Shown: positions 1-9,194 of the stretch, piece by piece
Layout: every line of letters begins with the position of its first letter
Position numbering within the stretch: position 1 is the first letter of the stretch
Source of the DNA: Oceanobacillus limi
GTDB lineage: Bacteria; Bacillota; Bacilli; Bacillales; Amphibacillaceae
Direction: 5' to 3'
NCBI RefSeq assembly: GCF_900111445.1
Contig: NZ_FOHE01000002.1
Coordinates: 1-64,000 of the forward strand
Length of the DNA stretch: 64,000 bases
Translations under genes and position numbers: made by a program
Notes under the pieces: generated by a model
What the model was told of the DNA's origin: nothing
Databases searched by the model: none
The model's input: the letters and a program-made list of their open reading frames with translations, nothing else

Positions 1-306
1 GAGGGAGCTTTCATCCATTCGGATCAAGGATTTCACTATACAAACCCTACCTATCAAAAAATGGTTAAGAAATATGGTTTAGGACAATCCATGTCAAGGC
101 GAGGAAACTGTTGGGATAACGCCCCACAAGAATCATTTTTTGGGCATTTCAAAGATGAAGCATATATTAAACCTTGTGAAACACTAAATGAGTTAAAGCG
201 TGAAATTAAGAGTTATATGACTTATTACAACAATTACAGATATCAATGGAATCTAAAAAAGATGACCCCTGTACAATACAGGAATCACCTTTCCAGTGTA
301 GCATAG
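1..306 (+). CDS. IS3-family transposase OrfB, C-terminal fragment
   Basis: The frame is open from base 1, so the gene is truncated by the window edge and not necessarily broken. The visible part is the end of an rve-type DDE integrase core. The second aspartate lies in HSDQGFHYT and the catalytic glutamate in NAPQESFFGHFK, and SRRGNCWDN between them is the usual IS150/IS3 signature. The C-terminal YYNNYRYQWNLKKMTPVQYR block is the standard family ending. It would catalyse transposition with an OrfA partner, normally made by frameshifting. Whether the copy is intact cannot be seen here. Confidence 0.93.
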   Translation, partial: EGAFIHSDQGFHYTNPTYQKMVKKYGLGQSMSRRGNCWDNAPQESFFGHFKDEAYIKPCETLNELKREIKSYMTYYNNYRYQWNLKKMTPVQYRNHLSSVA

Positions 307-340
307 TCTTTTTTTTTAAAAGTCCTTTACAAAGGGTACA
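1..340 (+). mobile_element. Right end of an IS3-family insertion sequence (IS150-like), cut by the window edge
   Basis: The open reading frame at the left edge is the C-terminal part of an IS3-family OrfB transposase. Downstream of its stop, the sequence ending in ...AAAGGGTACA at 340 reads on the other strand as TGTACCCTTTGTAAAGGAC, which starts with the TG typical of IS3-family terminal repeats. I therefore place the element end at 340. The left end, OrfA and the target duplication lie outside the window, so the exact boundary is an inference. Confidence 0.75.
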
Positions 341-369
341 TATTATTATGGAAAGGCCTTTTTTTCAAG

Positions 370-1653
370 TTAAACTCCTGCAATTTTAATGACGAAATCA
401 AACAAAAATAATGTTGAAATGATCACCAATGTTGCGGGCAATTCTTTTTGTTTACCGAGAGCCAATTTCACGATGGGATAGGCAATAAATCCAAATGCCA
501 TTCCATCTGCTATGCTGTACGTGAATGGAATCATTACAACGATAAGAAATGCAGGTATAGCTTCTGAAATATTATCCAAGGGAATATGACGAATATTTTG
601 AGCCATCAAAAATCCAACAATGATTAAAATTGGACTGATTGCTGTACTTGGTATCATTGTAATCCAAGGAATAATAAATACTGTCGCTAAGAATAGTACT
701 CCTGCAATAATCGCAGCTAACCCGTTTTTGCCTTTAGAAGCAATGACAGCAGCATTTTCTGCAGCAGAAACAGTAGGTGATGTTCCTAGAAAAGCGCATG
801 TCAGTGTTGAAAATGCTGTCACTCGATATCCGCTTTTATAGCTCTTATTTCTGTCTAACATATGGAGTTGACCATTCAATAATCCCATGTTCTCAAAAAT
901 GAGAATCATAGCTAATGGGAATACAGCTAACCAAAATGATAGTTCGCCAATTGCGCTAAAAGATGGAATGAAGAGCAATTCACTAGCATCTAATTGGATT
1001 GCTTTGGTTCCTGACTCCATGATTCCGAATAAATAGGCGATGAAAGTTCCAACAATCATGGTGATTAAGAAGTTTGCTGGAACGTTTTTAACAAACAGAA
1101 AGATCGCTAGAAACAAAGTTATTATGCTAACGATTATTGTGGGTGAAGTAAAATCACCGATAGCAATAATGGTACTTTCTCCACTAACAACTAGTCCACT
1201 CTTTTCTAAACCTATTAAGATAAGGAAAAATCCTAAACCCACTGTTATAGCATGTTTTAGGGAATTAGGTATTGCCTCTTTTAAGATTAGACCGAGCTTT
1301 GTAAATGCTGTTACTAAGAAAATTACCGCAGCTACTAATACAACTGCTAAACCCTCTTCAAAACTAAAACCATTTCCCTGTATAATAGAGTATGCAAATA
1401 ATGCATTAATACCCATCCCAGGGATGAGGATTAGCGGTAATTTACTAATTATTCCCATTAGTAATGTACCGACAAAGCTTGCTAGTATCGTTGCAATCAT
1501 ACCTGCTTCTAACGTAATACCTGCTTCACTGAGAATGGATCCATTAACAACGACGATATAAACCGTTGTTAAATACCCAATAATCCCTGCTACAATGTCA
1601 TTACGCAGGTTTTCTCGTGTATTAAGCATCGTTTTTTTGCTGTTAAAAAGCAT
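370..1653 (-). CDS. NCS2-family purine permease (AzgA/PbuG-like)
   Basis: This 427-residue protein is almost entirely hydrophobic, with about 12 predicted membrane spans and the family signature LILIPGMGINALFAYS near residue 75. The conserved block with SPTVSAAENAAVIASKGK near residue 295 also fits the AzgA/PbuG branch of nucleobase:cation symporter-2. Members import hypoxanthine, guanine or adenine; the exact substrate cannot be decided from sequence. The start ATG follows a GAGGAG-type ribosome binding site. A sigma-A promoter lies about 70 bp upstream, but I see no purine riboswitch in the short leader. Its neighbours are unrelated, and it sits between an IS end and sdaAB on the opposite strand, so it is probably monocistronic. 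Confidence 0.88.
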   Translation of the reverse strand: MLFNSKKTMLNTRENLRNDIVAGIIGYLTTVYIVVVNGSILSEAGITLEAGMIATILASFVGTLLMGIISKLPLILIPGMGINALFAYSIIQGNGFSFEEGLAVVLVAAVIFLVTAFTKLGLILKEAIPNSLKHAITVGLGFFLILIGLEKSGLVVSGESTIIAIGDFTSPTIIVSIITLFLAIFLFVKNVPANFLITMIVGTFIAYLFGIMESGTKAIQLDASELLFIPSFSAIGELSFWLAVFPLAMILIFENMGLLNGQLHMLDRNKSYKSGYRVTAFSTLTCAFLGTSPTVSAAENAAVIASKGKNGLAAIIAGVLFLATVFIIPWITMIPSTAISPILIIVGFLMAQNIRHIPLDNISEAIPAFLIVVMIPFTYSIADGMAFGFIAYPIVKLALGKQKELPATLVIISTLFLFDFVIKIAGV

Positions 1654-1720
1654 GTGATCTCCTCAAATATTAAGTTGTCCCTCTCCCACCCGATTATTAA
1701 TCTATAATCCACAAATGATA

Positions 1721-1749
1721 ATTATAGAGTTTTTTGTTATAATTTACAA
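1721..1749 (-). promoter_or_regulatory. Sigma-A promoter for the NCS2 permease
   Basis: On the minus strand, TTGTAA (1744-1749) and a perfect TATAAT (1721-1726) are separated by exactly 17 bp, just upstream of the permease. The leader from here to the start codon is too short for a purine riboswitch and lacks its conserved core. Confidence 0.7.
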
Positions 1750-1811
1750 TAGGTGTTTTAATAAAGTTCACACGTTTTACAAATAACTTTAGAATATAGG
1801 CGGTGAATAAC

Positions 1812-2474
1812 GTGAAGTACAATTCCGTTTTTGACATTATTGGACCAGTAATGATAGGTCCATCAAGTTCACATACAGCTGGTGCAGCAAGGATTGGGTT
1901 AGCTGCACGAAATTTTTTAGGGAAAGAACCAAAATGGGCACGAATTCATTTGTATGAATCATTTGCAAAGACATATAAAGGACACGGGACAGATTTTGCA
2001 CTCGCTGGTGGATTGCTAGGTTTTGAGACGGATGACCCTCGAATGAGCAAGGCGTTGGATATTGCAAAAGAGCGTGGATTGGAAATAGAGTTCGTTGAAG
2101 ATAGTGCAAAAGTAGACCATCCCAATACTGCAAGACTAATGATAGGTAATGAAGATGAAAATATCGAATTGGTAGGGATTTCAATTGGTGGTGGTAAAGT
2201 AGAAATTACGGAACTTAATGGATTTGAACTGCGATTATCTGGGACACATCCCGCTATATTAATTATGCACAATGATCGTTTTGGAGCGATAGCTTCCGTT
2301 ACAAAGATACTAGCTAAATATGAGATTAATATAGGCCATATGGAAGTTAATCGAAAAGACGTAGGGAAAGAAGCCTTAATGGTAATTGAAGTAGACCAAA
2401 ATGTAGATGACGCGGTGTTAAAAGAATTAGAGAATGCAGATCACATTATTCAAATATCAAAGATTGTTAGCTAA
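1812..2474 (+). CDS. sdaAB: L-serine dehydratase, iron-sulfur-dependent, beta subunit
   Basis: The protein forms the beta subunit of the two-part Fe-S L-serine deaminase, which converts L-serine to pyruvate and ammonia. The N-terminal motif IIGPVMIGPSSSHTAGA is the family hallmark. The C-terminal third, from about residue 145, is an ACT-like domain (HNDRFGAIASVTKILAKYEINIGHMEV). I chose the second GTG because MKYNSVFDIIG matches the usual Bacillus N-terminus and has GGCGGTGA upstream; a GTG nine bases earlier is also in frame. The gene is followed after 20 bp by sdaAA, so the two subunits are co-translated. In B. subtilis the fakA/yloU genes lie upstream; here a permease and an IS are found. 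Confidence 0.93.
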   Translation: MKYNSVFDIIGPVMIGPSSSHTAGAARIGLAARNFLGKEPKWARIHLYESFAKTYKGHGTDFALAGGLLGFETDDPRMSKALDIAKERGLEIEFVEDSAKVDHPNTARLMIGNEDENIELVGISIGGGKVEITELNGFELRLSGTHPAILIMHNDRFGAIASVTKILAKYEINIGHMEVNRKDVGKEALMVIEVDQNVDDAVLKELENADHIIQISKIVS

Positions 2475-2494
2475 CTAGAGAGAGGAGTTTTCAC

Positions 2495-3370
2495 ATGTTT
2501 CGAACGGTTGCGGAATTAGTGGAAATCGCTGAAAAGGAAAATATTTTAATTTCAGAGGTAATGATTCGTCAAGAGATGGATGTGAAAAATTGTACTCGCG
2601 ATGAAGTATTTGCTGATATGGAAAAGAATTTAGAAGTGATGGAACAGGCAATTGAGGACAGTTTAGAAGGTGTTGAATCTGTTACTGGATTAACTGGGGG
2701 AGATGCAGTTAGAATCCAAACCTATATGAAAGAACAGACGCCTTTATCTGGTAATTTATTACTAGATGCTGTTAGTAAGGCAATGGGTACAAACGAGGTT
2801 AATGCTGCGATGGGTACGATCTGTGCAACTCCAACAGCAGGGAGTGCTGGTTGTGTTCCGGGAACATTGTTTGCTGTGAAAAACCAATTGAATCCAACAA
2901 GAGAACAAATGATCCGCTACCTGTTTACAGCAGGTGCTTTCGGTTTTGTTGTTGCTAACAATGCTTTTATTTCTGGAGCAGCTGGAGGGTGTCAAGCGGA
3001 AGTTGGATCTGCTGGTGCAATGGCTTCTGCTGCTATCGTTGAAATGGCAGGTGGAACACCACAGCAATCCGCAGATGCATTTGCAATAACGTTAAAGAAT
3101 ATGCTCGGATTAGTATGTGATCCAGTTGCTGGACTTGTAGAAGTTCCGTGTGTGAAACGTAATGCTGCTGGATCTTCGTTGGCAATTGTTTCGGCTGACA
3201 TGGCTTTAGCAGGCGTGACAAGTAGAATACCTTGTGATGAAGTAATAGGCGCAATGTATCGAATTGGTAAACAAATGCCTTCTAGCTTACGGGAAACTGG
3301 TGAAGGTGGGCTTGCTGATACACCGACAGGACGTCTACTAAAAGAAAAAATATTTGGAATGTCCGTATAG
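2495..3370 (+). CDS. sdaAA: L-serine dehydratase, iron-sulfur-dependent, alpha subunit
   Basis: This is the catalytic alpha subunit, 291 residues, of L-serine deaminase. It carries three conserved cysteines that can hold the [4Fe-4S] cluster: C166 in AAGGCQAEVGSAGAM, C208 in LVCDPV and C219 in EVPCVKRNAAGSS. The glycine-rich TPTAGSAGCVPG stretch near residue 115 is also typical. An AGAGAGGAG ribosome binding site precedes the ATG. It works with the sdaAB product just upstream, and recG follows after 14 bp, so the three genes are probably one transcript. Nothing about the sequence is unusual for the family. Confidence 0.95.
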   Translation: MFRTVAELVEIAEKENILISEVMIRQEMDVKNCTRDEVFADMEKNLEVMEQAIEDSLEGVESVTGLTGGDAVRIQTYMKEQTPLSGNLLLDAVSKAMGTNEVNAAMGTICATPTAGSAGCVPGTLFAVKNQLNPTREQMIRYLFTAGAFGFVVANNAFISGAAGGCQAEVGSAGAMASAAIVEMAGGTPQQSADAFAITLKNMLGLVCDPVAGLVEVPCVKRNAAGSSLAIVSADMALAGVTSRIPCDEVIGAMYRIGKQMPSSLRETGEGGLADTPTGRLLKEKIFGMSV

Positions 3371-3384
3371 AAAGAGTGATTAAA

Positions 3385-5418
3385 ATGCTAAGTGAAGCAG
3401 TTGTGAATGTAAAAGGTATCGGTGATAAATTTGCGGAAGAATTAGCTGGAATGGGAGTTCATTCGATAGAAGATCTTCTATTATATTTTCCAAATCGATA
3501 TGACGTTTTTGAAGTTAGACCTCTTAGCGAGTTAATTCATGAAGATAAAGTAACGATTGAGGGAAGGGTATTAAATGCCCCTTCTCTCTCCTTTTATGGG
3601 AAGAAAAAATCTAGACTTATGTTCAACGTTGAAGTTGAAAATGTAGTAGTACGAGCAGTGATGTTTAACCGAGCATTTGCGAAAAAACAACTACAAATTG
3701 GTGATACTGTAACTTTAACTGGGAAATGGGATGCACATCGTTTACAAATAACCGTTAGTAATTACAAAAAAGGTCCTGCGGAGAGTCAAGCAACTATTCA
3801 GCCGATCTATTCCGTAAAGGGAAATGTTTCAAATGTAAAATTAAAAAAAGCGATCCAAACTGCAATTCAAAATTATGGTGAACATGTTACGGAATTGCTG
3901 CCTTCAGATTATTTAACTTCCTATAAACTTCCAACTCGTATAAATGCGATCAAATCCATGCATTTTCCAAGCAATCGACAGGCGCTTAAACATGCTCGTA
4001 GAAGGTTTACATATGAGGAATTTTTGCTATTTCAGCTTAAAGTCCAATTGTTAAGAAAGCTTAAAAGAGAAGCGACACAAGGTAATGCTCAATTATTTCA
4101 AGCGCAAAAAGTTAAGGATTTTATCAATGATTTTCCATTTCGCTTAACAGGAGCTCAAGAAAGATCTTTACAGCAAATACTAGCTGATTTAAAATCTCCT
4201 TTCCGCATGAATCGTCTTTTACAGGGGGATGTTGGATCTGGAAAAACAGCAGTAGCTGCTATAGCACTTTATGCATCCATTACAGCAAATAAACAAGGTG
4301 CATTAATGGTACCGACGGAAATCCTAGCTGAGCAACACTTCCAATCACTGAAAGAGCTTTTTGGTGACCGCGCTAAAATTGTTCTATTAACTGGTTCCGT
4401 GAAAGGGAAAAAAAGAAAAGAAATTTTATCGGCAATTCAAAATAATGAAGTTCAAATTGTTGTAGGGACACATGCATTAATCCAAGATGATGTTTTCTTC
4501 CATGACTTAGGTTTTGTAATTGTTGATGAACAGCACCGATTTGGTGTGGAGCAGAGGAGAACACTAAGAGAAAAGGGATTACAGCCGGATGTTTTATTTA
4601 TGACGGCAACACCTATACCACGAACATTAGCGATAACGGCGTTCGGTGACATGGATGTATCTGTTATAGATCAAATGCCAGCTGGTAGAAAAGAAATTGA
4701 AACGTATTGGACAAAAGCGAATACCTTTGATCGCATTCTACAATTTATTGAAAAAAGAATCCAAGCTGGAGAACAAGCGTATGTTATTTGCCCACTAATT
4801 GAAGAATCTGACAAGCTAGATATACAAGACGCCGTAGAATTATACCATCAACTGGTAGAATATTATGATTCTAGTATCCAGGTTGGTTTGATGCATGGGA
4901 GATTGCATGCTGAAGAAAAGGATCAAGTCATGCAACAATTTGCACGTAACGAAGTTCAAGTCCTTGTTTCTACAACAGTTGTTGAAGTTGGGGTAAACGT
5001 CCCAAATGCGACAATAATGGTTATTTACGATGCGGAACGCTTTGGTTTATCTCAATTACACCAACTTCGAGGTCGAGTTGGGAGAGGTGATAAACAAAGC
5101 TACTGTATTTTAATTGCGGATCCAAAAGGTGAAGTTGGAAAAGAGCGAATGAAAATAATGACCGAAACAAATAATGGGTTTGAATTGGCAGAACAGGACC
5201 TTAAATTACGTGGCCCTGGTGACTTCTTTGGAAAAAAGCAAAGTGGAATGCCGGAGTTTAAAGTCGCAGATATGGTACATGACTATAGAGCTTTAGAGAC
5301 TGCGCGAAATGATGCGCAATTCATTCTATCTCAAAATTTATTAGAGGAAGATCCTACATACCATGAACTTAAGGTTCATATGGAAAATGAAGGGATTTAT
5401 ACTAAAAAGCTGGATTAA
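3385..5418 (+). CDS. recG: ATP-dependent DNA helicase RecG
   Basis: RecG is a branch-migrating helicase that remodels stalled replication forks and Holliday junctions. The N-terminal wedge/OB domain covers roughly residues 60-150. The helicase core contains Walker A (LLQGDVGSGKTAVAA), a DEQH box in IVDEQHRFGVEQRR, the TATPIPRTLA motif and the C-terminal QLRGRVGRG motif VI. Length, 677 residues, matches the Bacillus protein. The ATG at this position has AAAGAGTG upstream; an in-frame GTG three codons earlier overlaps that site and is less likely. The conserved end with LELRGPGDFFG-like spelling (LKLRGPGDFFGKKQSG) is present. Confidence 0.97.
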   Translation: MLSEAVVNVKGIGDKFAEELAGMGVHSIEDLLLYFPNRYDVFEVRPLSELIHEDKVTIEGRVLNAPSLSFYGKKKSRLMFNVEVENVVVRAVMFNRAFAKKQLQIGDTVTLTGKWDAHRLQITVSNYKKGPAESQATIQPIYSVKGNVSNVKLKKAIQTAIQNYGEHVTELLPSDYLTSYKLPTRINAIKSMHFPSNRQALKHARRRFTYEEFLLFQLKVQLLRKLKREATQGNAQLFQAQKVKDFINDFPFRLTGAQERSLQQILADLKSPFRMNRLLQGDVGSGKTAVAAIALYASITANKQGALMVPTEILAEQHFQSLKELFGDRAKIVLLTGSVKGKKRKEILSAIQNNEVQIVVGTHALIQDDVFFHDLGFVIVDEQHRFGVEQRRTLREKGLQPDVLFMTATPIPRTLAITAFGDMDVSVIDQMPAGRKEIETYWTKANTFDRILQFIEKRIQAGEQAYVICPLIEESDKLDIQDAVELYHQLVEYYDSSIQVGLMHGRLHAEEKDQVMQQFARNEVQVLVSTTVVEVGVNVPNATIMVIYDAERFGLSQLHQLRGRVGRGDKQSYCILIADPKGEVGKERMKIMTETNNGFELAEQDLKLRGPGDFFGKKQSGMPEFKVADMVHDYRALETARNDAQFILSQNLLEEDPTYHELKVHMENEGIYTKKLD

Positions 5419-5424
5419 TCTTAC

Positions 5425-5453
5425 TTGCATAAATTAATCTGGTATTATATATT
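5425..5453 (+). promoter_or_regulatory. Sigma-A promoter of the fapR-plsX-fabD-fabG operon
   Basis: TTGCAT and TATATT are separated by 17 bp. The FapR operator lies just downstream, covering the expected start of transcription. This fits repression of the operon by its own first gene product. Confidence 0.72.
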
Positions 5454-5457
5454 ACTA

Positions 5458-5474
5458 TTAAGACCAAGTCATAA
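5458..5474 (+). promoter_or_regulatory. FapR operator
   Basis: The 17-bp imperfect inverted repeat TTAAGACCAAGTCATAA matches my recollection of the FapR site in Bacillus (a TTAGtACC-type half site facing AGTC.TAA). It starts five bases after the -10 element, upstream of fapR itself. FapR known from B. subtilis releases such sites when malonyl-CoA accumulates. Confidence 0.75.
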
Positions 5475-5529
5475 AAATAATAAATTGATAAACAAATGAA
5501 TAATAATTACAAAGTGGATGGTGTTTGAA

Positions 5530-6105
5530 ATGAAGATCCCAAAGGGTAGACGGCAGGAATTGCTAAAAGAAACGATTGAACAAACACCTTTTATTACCGA
5601 TGAAGAATTGGCAAAAAAGTTCTCTGTAAGTATTCAAACCGTTCGACTGGATCGAATGGAGCTTTCCATACCCGAGCTACGTGAGCGGATAAAAACGGTA
5701 GCTACGAACCAATGGAATGAAACGGTAAGAGCATTGCCTTTAGAAGATGTAATAGGGGAAATAATTGATTTAGAATTAGACAAGCGAGCAATTTCTATTT
5801 TAGACATTAGTCAAGAGCATGTATTTACAAGAAATAATATTGCAAGAGGTCATCATCTGTTTGCACAAGCCAATTCATTAGCAGTCGCGGTCATAAATGA
5901 TGAATTGGCATTAACCGCTCAATCTGAAATTAGGTTTATGAGACAAGTTAAACAAGGGGAGCGAGTAGTAGCAAAAGCTGAAGTAGATGGCACCACTGAA
6001 AAAGGATTAACTATTGTACGAGTGAATAGTACAGTTGAAAACGAGCAAGTATTTACGGGTATTTTTCAAATGTATCGCTCAGCCGAAGACAAAGGAGGCA
6101 ATTAA
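5530..6105 (+). CDS. fapR: Malonyl-CoA-responsive transcriptional repressor FapR
   Basis: FapR represses genes of fatty-acid and phospholipid synthesis and is released by malonyl-CoA. The N-terminal DeoR-like helix-turn-helix spans about residues 12-45 ([19 protein letters not shown]). The rest is a hot-dog, thioesterase-like effector domain with the conserved [17 protein letters not shown] segment that lines the ligand pocket. The length, 191 residues, fits. I chose the third possible start because [12 protein letters not shown] aligns with the B. subtilis N-terminus; an ATG and a GTG lie 12 and 9 bases earlier. The stop codon directly abuts the plsX start, and a FapR operator lies upstream. 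Confidence 0.95.
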   Translation: MKIPKGRRQELLKETIEQTPFITDEELAKKFSVSIQTVRLDRMELSIPELRERIKTVATNQWNETVRALPLEDVIGEIIDLELDKRAISILDISQEHVFTRNNIARGHHLFAQANSLAVAVINDELALTAQSEIRFMRQVKQGERVVAKAEVDGTTEKGLTIVRVNSTVENEQVFTGIFQMYRSAEDKGGN

Positions 6106-7104
6106 ATGAGATTAGCTATTGATGCGATGGGTGGAGACCATGCTCCTGATGAAATTGTCAAGGGTGCAGTAGAAGCCGCCAATAACATAGATCACTTACA
6201 TATTACTTTAGTTGGTGATGAAGAAAGAATTAAACCGTTACTTAATAATGAATCAAACATAGATATCATACATACAACCGAAGTAATTACCGGGGATGAT
6301 GAGCCGGTACGAGCAGTACGTCGTAAAAAGAATGCTTCATTAGTATTGATGGCAAATGAAGTAAAAGAAGGGCGTGCAGACGCTTGTATTTCTGCAGGGA
6401 ATACAGGGGCGCTAATGAGTGCGGGATTATTCGTGGTTGGCAGAATACCTGGTATTGAGCGTCCTGCTCTAAGTCCAACCCTTCCAACCGTTGAAGGGAA
6501 AGGATTTTTATTGTTAGATGTTGGAGCAAATGTTGATGCCAAACCACAACACCTCGTACAATATGGTATTATGGGTTCCATTTACATGGAAAAGGTGCGT
6601 TCAATATCTAATCCAACAGTCGGTTTATTGAACGTTGGAACAGAAGATGGAAAAGGGAATGACCTAACGAAAAAAGCTTTTCAGCAATTAACGGAAGCGC
6701 CCGTTAATTTTATTGGTAATGTGGAAGCACGTGATTTATTGACTGGTGTAGCAGATGTTGTCGTTACCGACGGTTTTAGCGGTAATGTAGCATTGAAAAC
6801 AATTGAAGGTACTGCTTCTGCGATGTTTTCTATGTTAAAAGAAACCTTTATGGGATCGCTGAAGACAAAAATTGCTGCGGGAATGATGAAATCAGACCTT
6901 AAATATTTAAAAAATAAACTAGACTATTCCGAGTACGGAGGTGCAGGCTTGTTTGGTTTAGCTGCTCCAGTAATTAAGGCTCACGGGTCATCAAATCAGA
7001 GAGCAATTTTCAGTGCAATTAAACAAGCATGTCATATGGTTGATAATGAAGTGACGAAAACGATAAAAGAAACAATAGAAGCAAATCAGGAGGGGACTGA
7101 ATGA
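6106..7104 (+). CDS. plsX: Phosphate acyltransferase PlsX
   Basis: PlsX converts acyl-ACP and phosphate to acyl-phosphate, the acyl donor for PlsY in the first step of phospholipid synthesis. Visible family features are the N-terminal [13 protein letters not shown], the [17 protein letters not shown] region near residue 100 and the [14 protein letters not shown] segment near residue 225. The length of 332 residues is standard. AAAGGAGG precedes the ATG, which immediately follows the fapR stop. The end overlaps the start of fabD by four bases (ATGA), a sign of translational coupling. Confidence 0.97.
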   Translation: MRLAIDAMGGDHAPDEIVKGAVEAANNIDHLHITLVGDEERIKPLLNNESNIDIIHTTEVITGDDEPVRAVRRKKNASLVLMANEVKEGRADACISAGNTGALMSAGLFVVGRIPGIERPALSPTLPTVEGKGFLLLDVGANVDAKPQHLVQYGIMGSIYMEKVRSISNPTVGLLNVGTEDGKGNDLTKKAFQQLTEAPVNFIGNVEARDLLTGVADVVVTDGFSGNVALKTIEGTASAMFSMLKETFMGSLKTKIAAGMMKSDLKYLKNKLDYSEYGGAGLFGLAAPVIKAHGSSNQRAIFSAIKQACHMVDNEVTKTIKETIEANQEGTE

Positions 7105-8039
7105 AACGAGTAGCATTTATGTTTCCGGGACAGGGTTCACAAACTGTAGGAATGGGGAAAGAAATTTATGATGAATTTCCAACGGTTCAAGCCTTGTACG
7201 AAACAGCAAATGAAGTTTTAAATAAAGACCTACAGACACTTATGTTTGAAGGGCCAAAGGAAACGTTGACGGAGACGGAAAACGCGCAACCAGCTTTGTT
7301 ATTGTCTAGCATTGCCATACATACCATATTAGAAAATGAAGACATTCATCCTGTCATGACAATTGGTCATAGCTTAGGGGAATATAGTGCATTGGTTGCA
7401 GCTGGATCTCTTTCTTTAGAAGAAGCTTTGCCACTAGTACGTACCCGAGGTCGCTTAATGGAAGATGCCTTTCCTAAAGGAAAAGGTACAATGGCCGCTG
7501 TACTAGGGATGAACGAGGGAGATATCCAAGAGGTATTAAATGACATTACGGACGAAGTTGTTGATATTGCAAACTTAAATTGCCCTGGACAAATTGTTAT
7601 ATCTGGTTCAAGGGAAGGAATTGAACAAGCTACTAGTATTTTAAAAGAAAATGGGGCTAAACGCGTTTTGCCGTTGAATGTAAGTGGTCCTTTTCACTCT
7701 AGATTAATGGAACCTGCAAATGAGGAATTTGCAAAGTATTTAGATGAAGTATCAATCAATGATGCGCGTCTTCCAGTTACCGCGAATGTCACTGCAAAAC
7801 CTGTTACGGATAACGAAGAAATTAAGGAATTACTATTAAAGCAATTATATTCTCCTGTTCGGTTTGAAGAGTCAATTCGTAATATGATGAATGAAGATAT
7901 CGATGCTTTTGTGGAAGTTGGAAATGGTAAGGTATTAAGTGGGCTGGTTAAAAAAATTGACCGAAAATCGAAAACCTTTGCCATTCAAGATATTGCATCG
8001 TTAAATGAATTTCTAAAATGGTTTAAGGAGGATGCGTAA
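7101..8039 (+). CDS. fabD: Malonyl-CoA:ACP transacylase
   Basis: FabD transfers malonyl groups from CoA to acyl carrier protein to feed chain elongation. The nucleophile serine is S91 in [14 protein letters not shown], and the partner histidine is H199 in SGPFHSRLM. The N-terminal FPGQGSQ motif is also present. The 312-residue length is normal. The start overlaps the plsX stop as ATGA, with AGGAGGGG upstream, and fabG begins directly after the fabD stop. All steps for making malonyl-ACP and reducing the ketoacyl product are therefore translated from one message. Confidence 0.97.
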   Translation: MKRVAFMFPGQGSQTVGMGKEIYDEFPTVQALYETANEVLNKDLQTLMFEGPKETLTETENAQPALLLSSIAIHTILENEDIHPVMTIGHSLGEYSALVAAGSLSLEEALPLVRTRGRLMEDAFPKGKGTMAAVLGMNEGDIQEVLNDITDEVVDIANLNCPGQIVISGSREGIEQATSILKENGAKRVLPLNVSGPFHSRLMEPANEEFAKYLDEVSINDARLPVTANVTAKPVTDNEEIKELLLKQLYSPVRFEESIRNMMNEDIDAFVEVGNGKVLSGLVKKIDRKSKTFAIQDIASLNEFLKWFKEDA

Positions 8040-8780
8040 ATGTTAAATGGGAAAAGTGCACTAGTAACTGGAGCTTCCAGAGGAATTGGCCGCTCTATTG
8101 CTTTGGAACTAGCTAGGCAAGGGGCTAATGTCGCGGTAAACTATGCTGGTAGTGAAGCAAAAGCCCAAGCAGTTGTTGAAGAAATTGAGCAACTCGGTGT
8201 AAAGGCAATGAAAATTCAAGCAGACGTATCAAATGAAGACAGTGTAAAAGAAATGATCAAGTCAGTAGTAAATGAGTTTGGAAGCTTAGATATTTTGGTG
8301 AATAATGCAGGCATTACGAGAGATAATTTATTAATGCGAATGAAAGAAGAAGAATTTGATCAAGTTATTAACACCAATTTAAAAGGTGTGTTTGTATGCA
8401 CCAAGTCAGTTACACGACAAATGATGAAACAAAAATCCGGCAGAATTATTAATGTGGCATCTATTGTAGGTGTAAGTGGTAACCCTGGGCAAGCTAATTA
8501 TGTAGCTGCTAAAGCAGGGGTTATCGGATTGACAAAAACGACAGCTAAAGAATTAGCATCTCGTAATATTCTAGTAAATGCTGTTGCTCCAGGGTTTATT
8601 TCTACAGATATGACCGATGAATTGACAGACGAGCAACGAGAGGGGATGCTAGGCATGATTCCTTTAGCAAAATTAGGTACACCAGAAGATGTAGCGAAAG
8701 TTGTTCGTTTCCTAGCCTCAGATGACGCGAATTACATTACTGGACAAACCATTCATATTGATGGTGGAATGGTAATGTGA
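8040..8780 (+). CDS. fabG: 3-oxoacyl-[acyl-carrier-protein] reductase FabG
   Basis: FabG uses NADPH to reduce 3-ketoacyl-ACP in each elongation round. It is a classical short-chain dehydrogenase. The cofactor motif is GASRGIGRS at residues 11-19, NNAG lies at 88-91, and the catalytic residues are S141, Y154 and K158. The C-terminal [15 protein letters not shown] is typical of FabG. The length, 246 residues, is standard. It begins one base after the fabD stop, with AAGGAGG upstream. A hairpin separates it from acpP. Confidence 0.97.
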   Translation: MLNGKSALVTGASRGIGRSIALELARQGANVAVNYAGSEAKAQAVVEEIEQLGVKAMKIQADVSNEDSVKEMIKSVVNEFGSLDILVNNAGITRDNLLMRMKEEEFDQVINTNLKGVFVCTKSVTRQMMKQKSGRIINVASIVGVSGNPGQANYVAAKAGVIGLTKTTAKELASRNILVNAVAPGFISTDMTDELTDEQREGMLGMIPLAKLGTPEDVAKVVRFLASDDANYITGQTIHIDGGMVM

Positions 8781-8784
8781 AGAT

Positions 8785-8813
8785 AAAGCTTCCGTTGAAA
8801 TAAACGAAGCTTT
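8785..8813 (+). terminator. Hairpin between fabG and acpP (possible attenuator or processing site)
   Basis: AAAGCTTC (8785-8792) pairs perfectly with GAAGCTTT (8806-8813) around a 13-base loop, and an inner GTT/AAC pair can extend it. No good T-tract follows, so it is more likely an attenuator or an RNA-processing or stability element than a full terminator. Confidence 0.4.
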
Positions 8814-8848
8814 TAACGATGACAAATTCTTGAAAGGAGGTGAAATAG

Positions 8849-9085
8849 ATGGCAGACGTATTCGATCGTGTAAAAGAAATCATCGTTGATAAATTAGATG
8901 TGGAAGAATCGAAAGTAACGATGGAGGCCTCATTCAAAGATGATCTTGAAGCAGATTCATTAGATGTTGTTGAACTTGTAATGGAATTAGAGGATGAGTT
9001 TGACATGGAAATCGCTGATGAAGAAGCAGAGAAAATAAATACTGTTGGTGATGCTGTTAATTACATAAACAGTTTACAGTCATAA
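8849..9085 (+). CDS. acpP: Acyl carrier protein
   Basis: This 78-residue acidic protein carries growing fatty acids on a phosphopantetheine arm. The attachment serine is S37 in the conserved [15 protein letters not shown] motif. An unusually strong ribosome binding site, AAAGGAGGTGA, precedes the ATG, in keeping with the very high level of ACP in cells. It ends the fapR-fabG group and is followed by a strong intrinsic terminator. Confidence 0.98.
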   Translation: MADVFDRVKEIIVDKLDVEESKVTMEASFKDDLEADSLDVVELVMELEDEFDMEIADEEAEKINTVGDAVNYINSLQS

Positions 9086-9134
9086 TATGGGAGCTTTTAC
9101 GGGATATCCCCGAACAGCTACCTGATTTCATGTT

Positions 9135-9175
9135 GAAAGTCTCGTGTAAAACGAGACTTTCCGTATATCTTTTTT
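9135..9175 (+). terminator. Intrinsic terminator after acpP
   Basis: An 11-bp perfect stem (GAAAGTCTCGT with ACGAGACTTTC, 9135-9145 and 9151-9161) closes a five-base loop and is followed by CCGTATATCTTTTTT. It separates the lipid operon from rnc. Confidence 0.85.
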
Positions 9176-9194
9176 GTATAGAGGTGTCATTCAA

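Noticed and set aside
1040-1561. 173-codon open frame antisense to the NCS2 permease
   Set aside because: It mirrors a membrane protein gene, has no ribosome binding site and no recognisable domain; it is a shadow of the real gene.
1654-1802. Possible purine riboswitch before the permease
   Set aside because: The leader is too short and lacks the conserved TATA...CTACC core of the purine aptamer.
6192-6581. 129-codon antisense frame within plsX
   Set aside because: Shadow frame of a conserved gene without translation signals.
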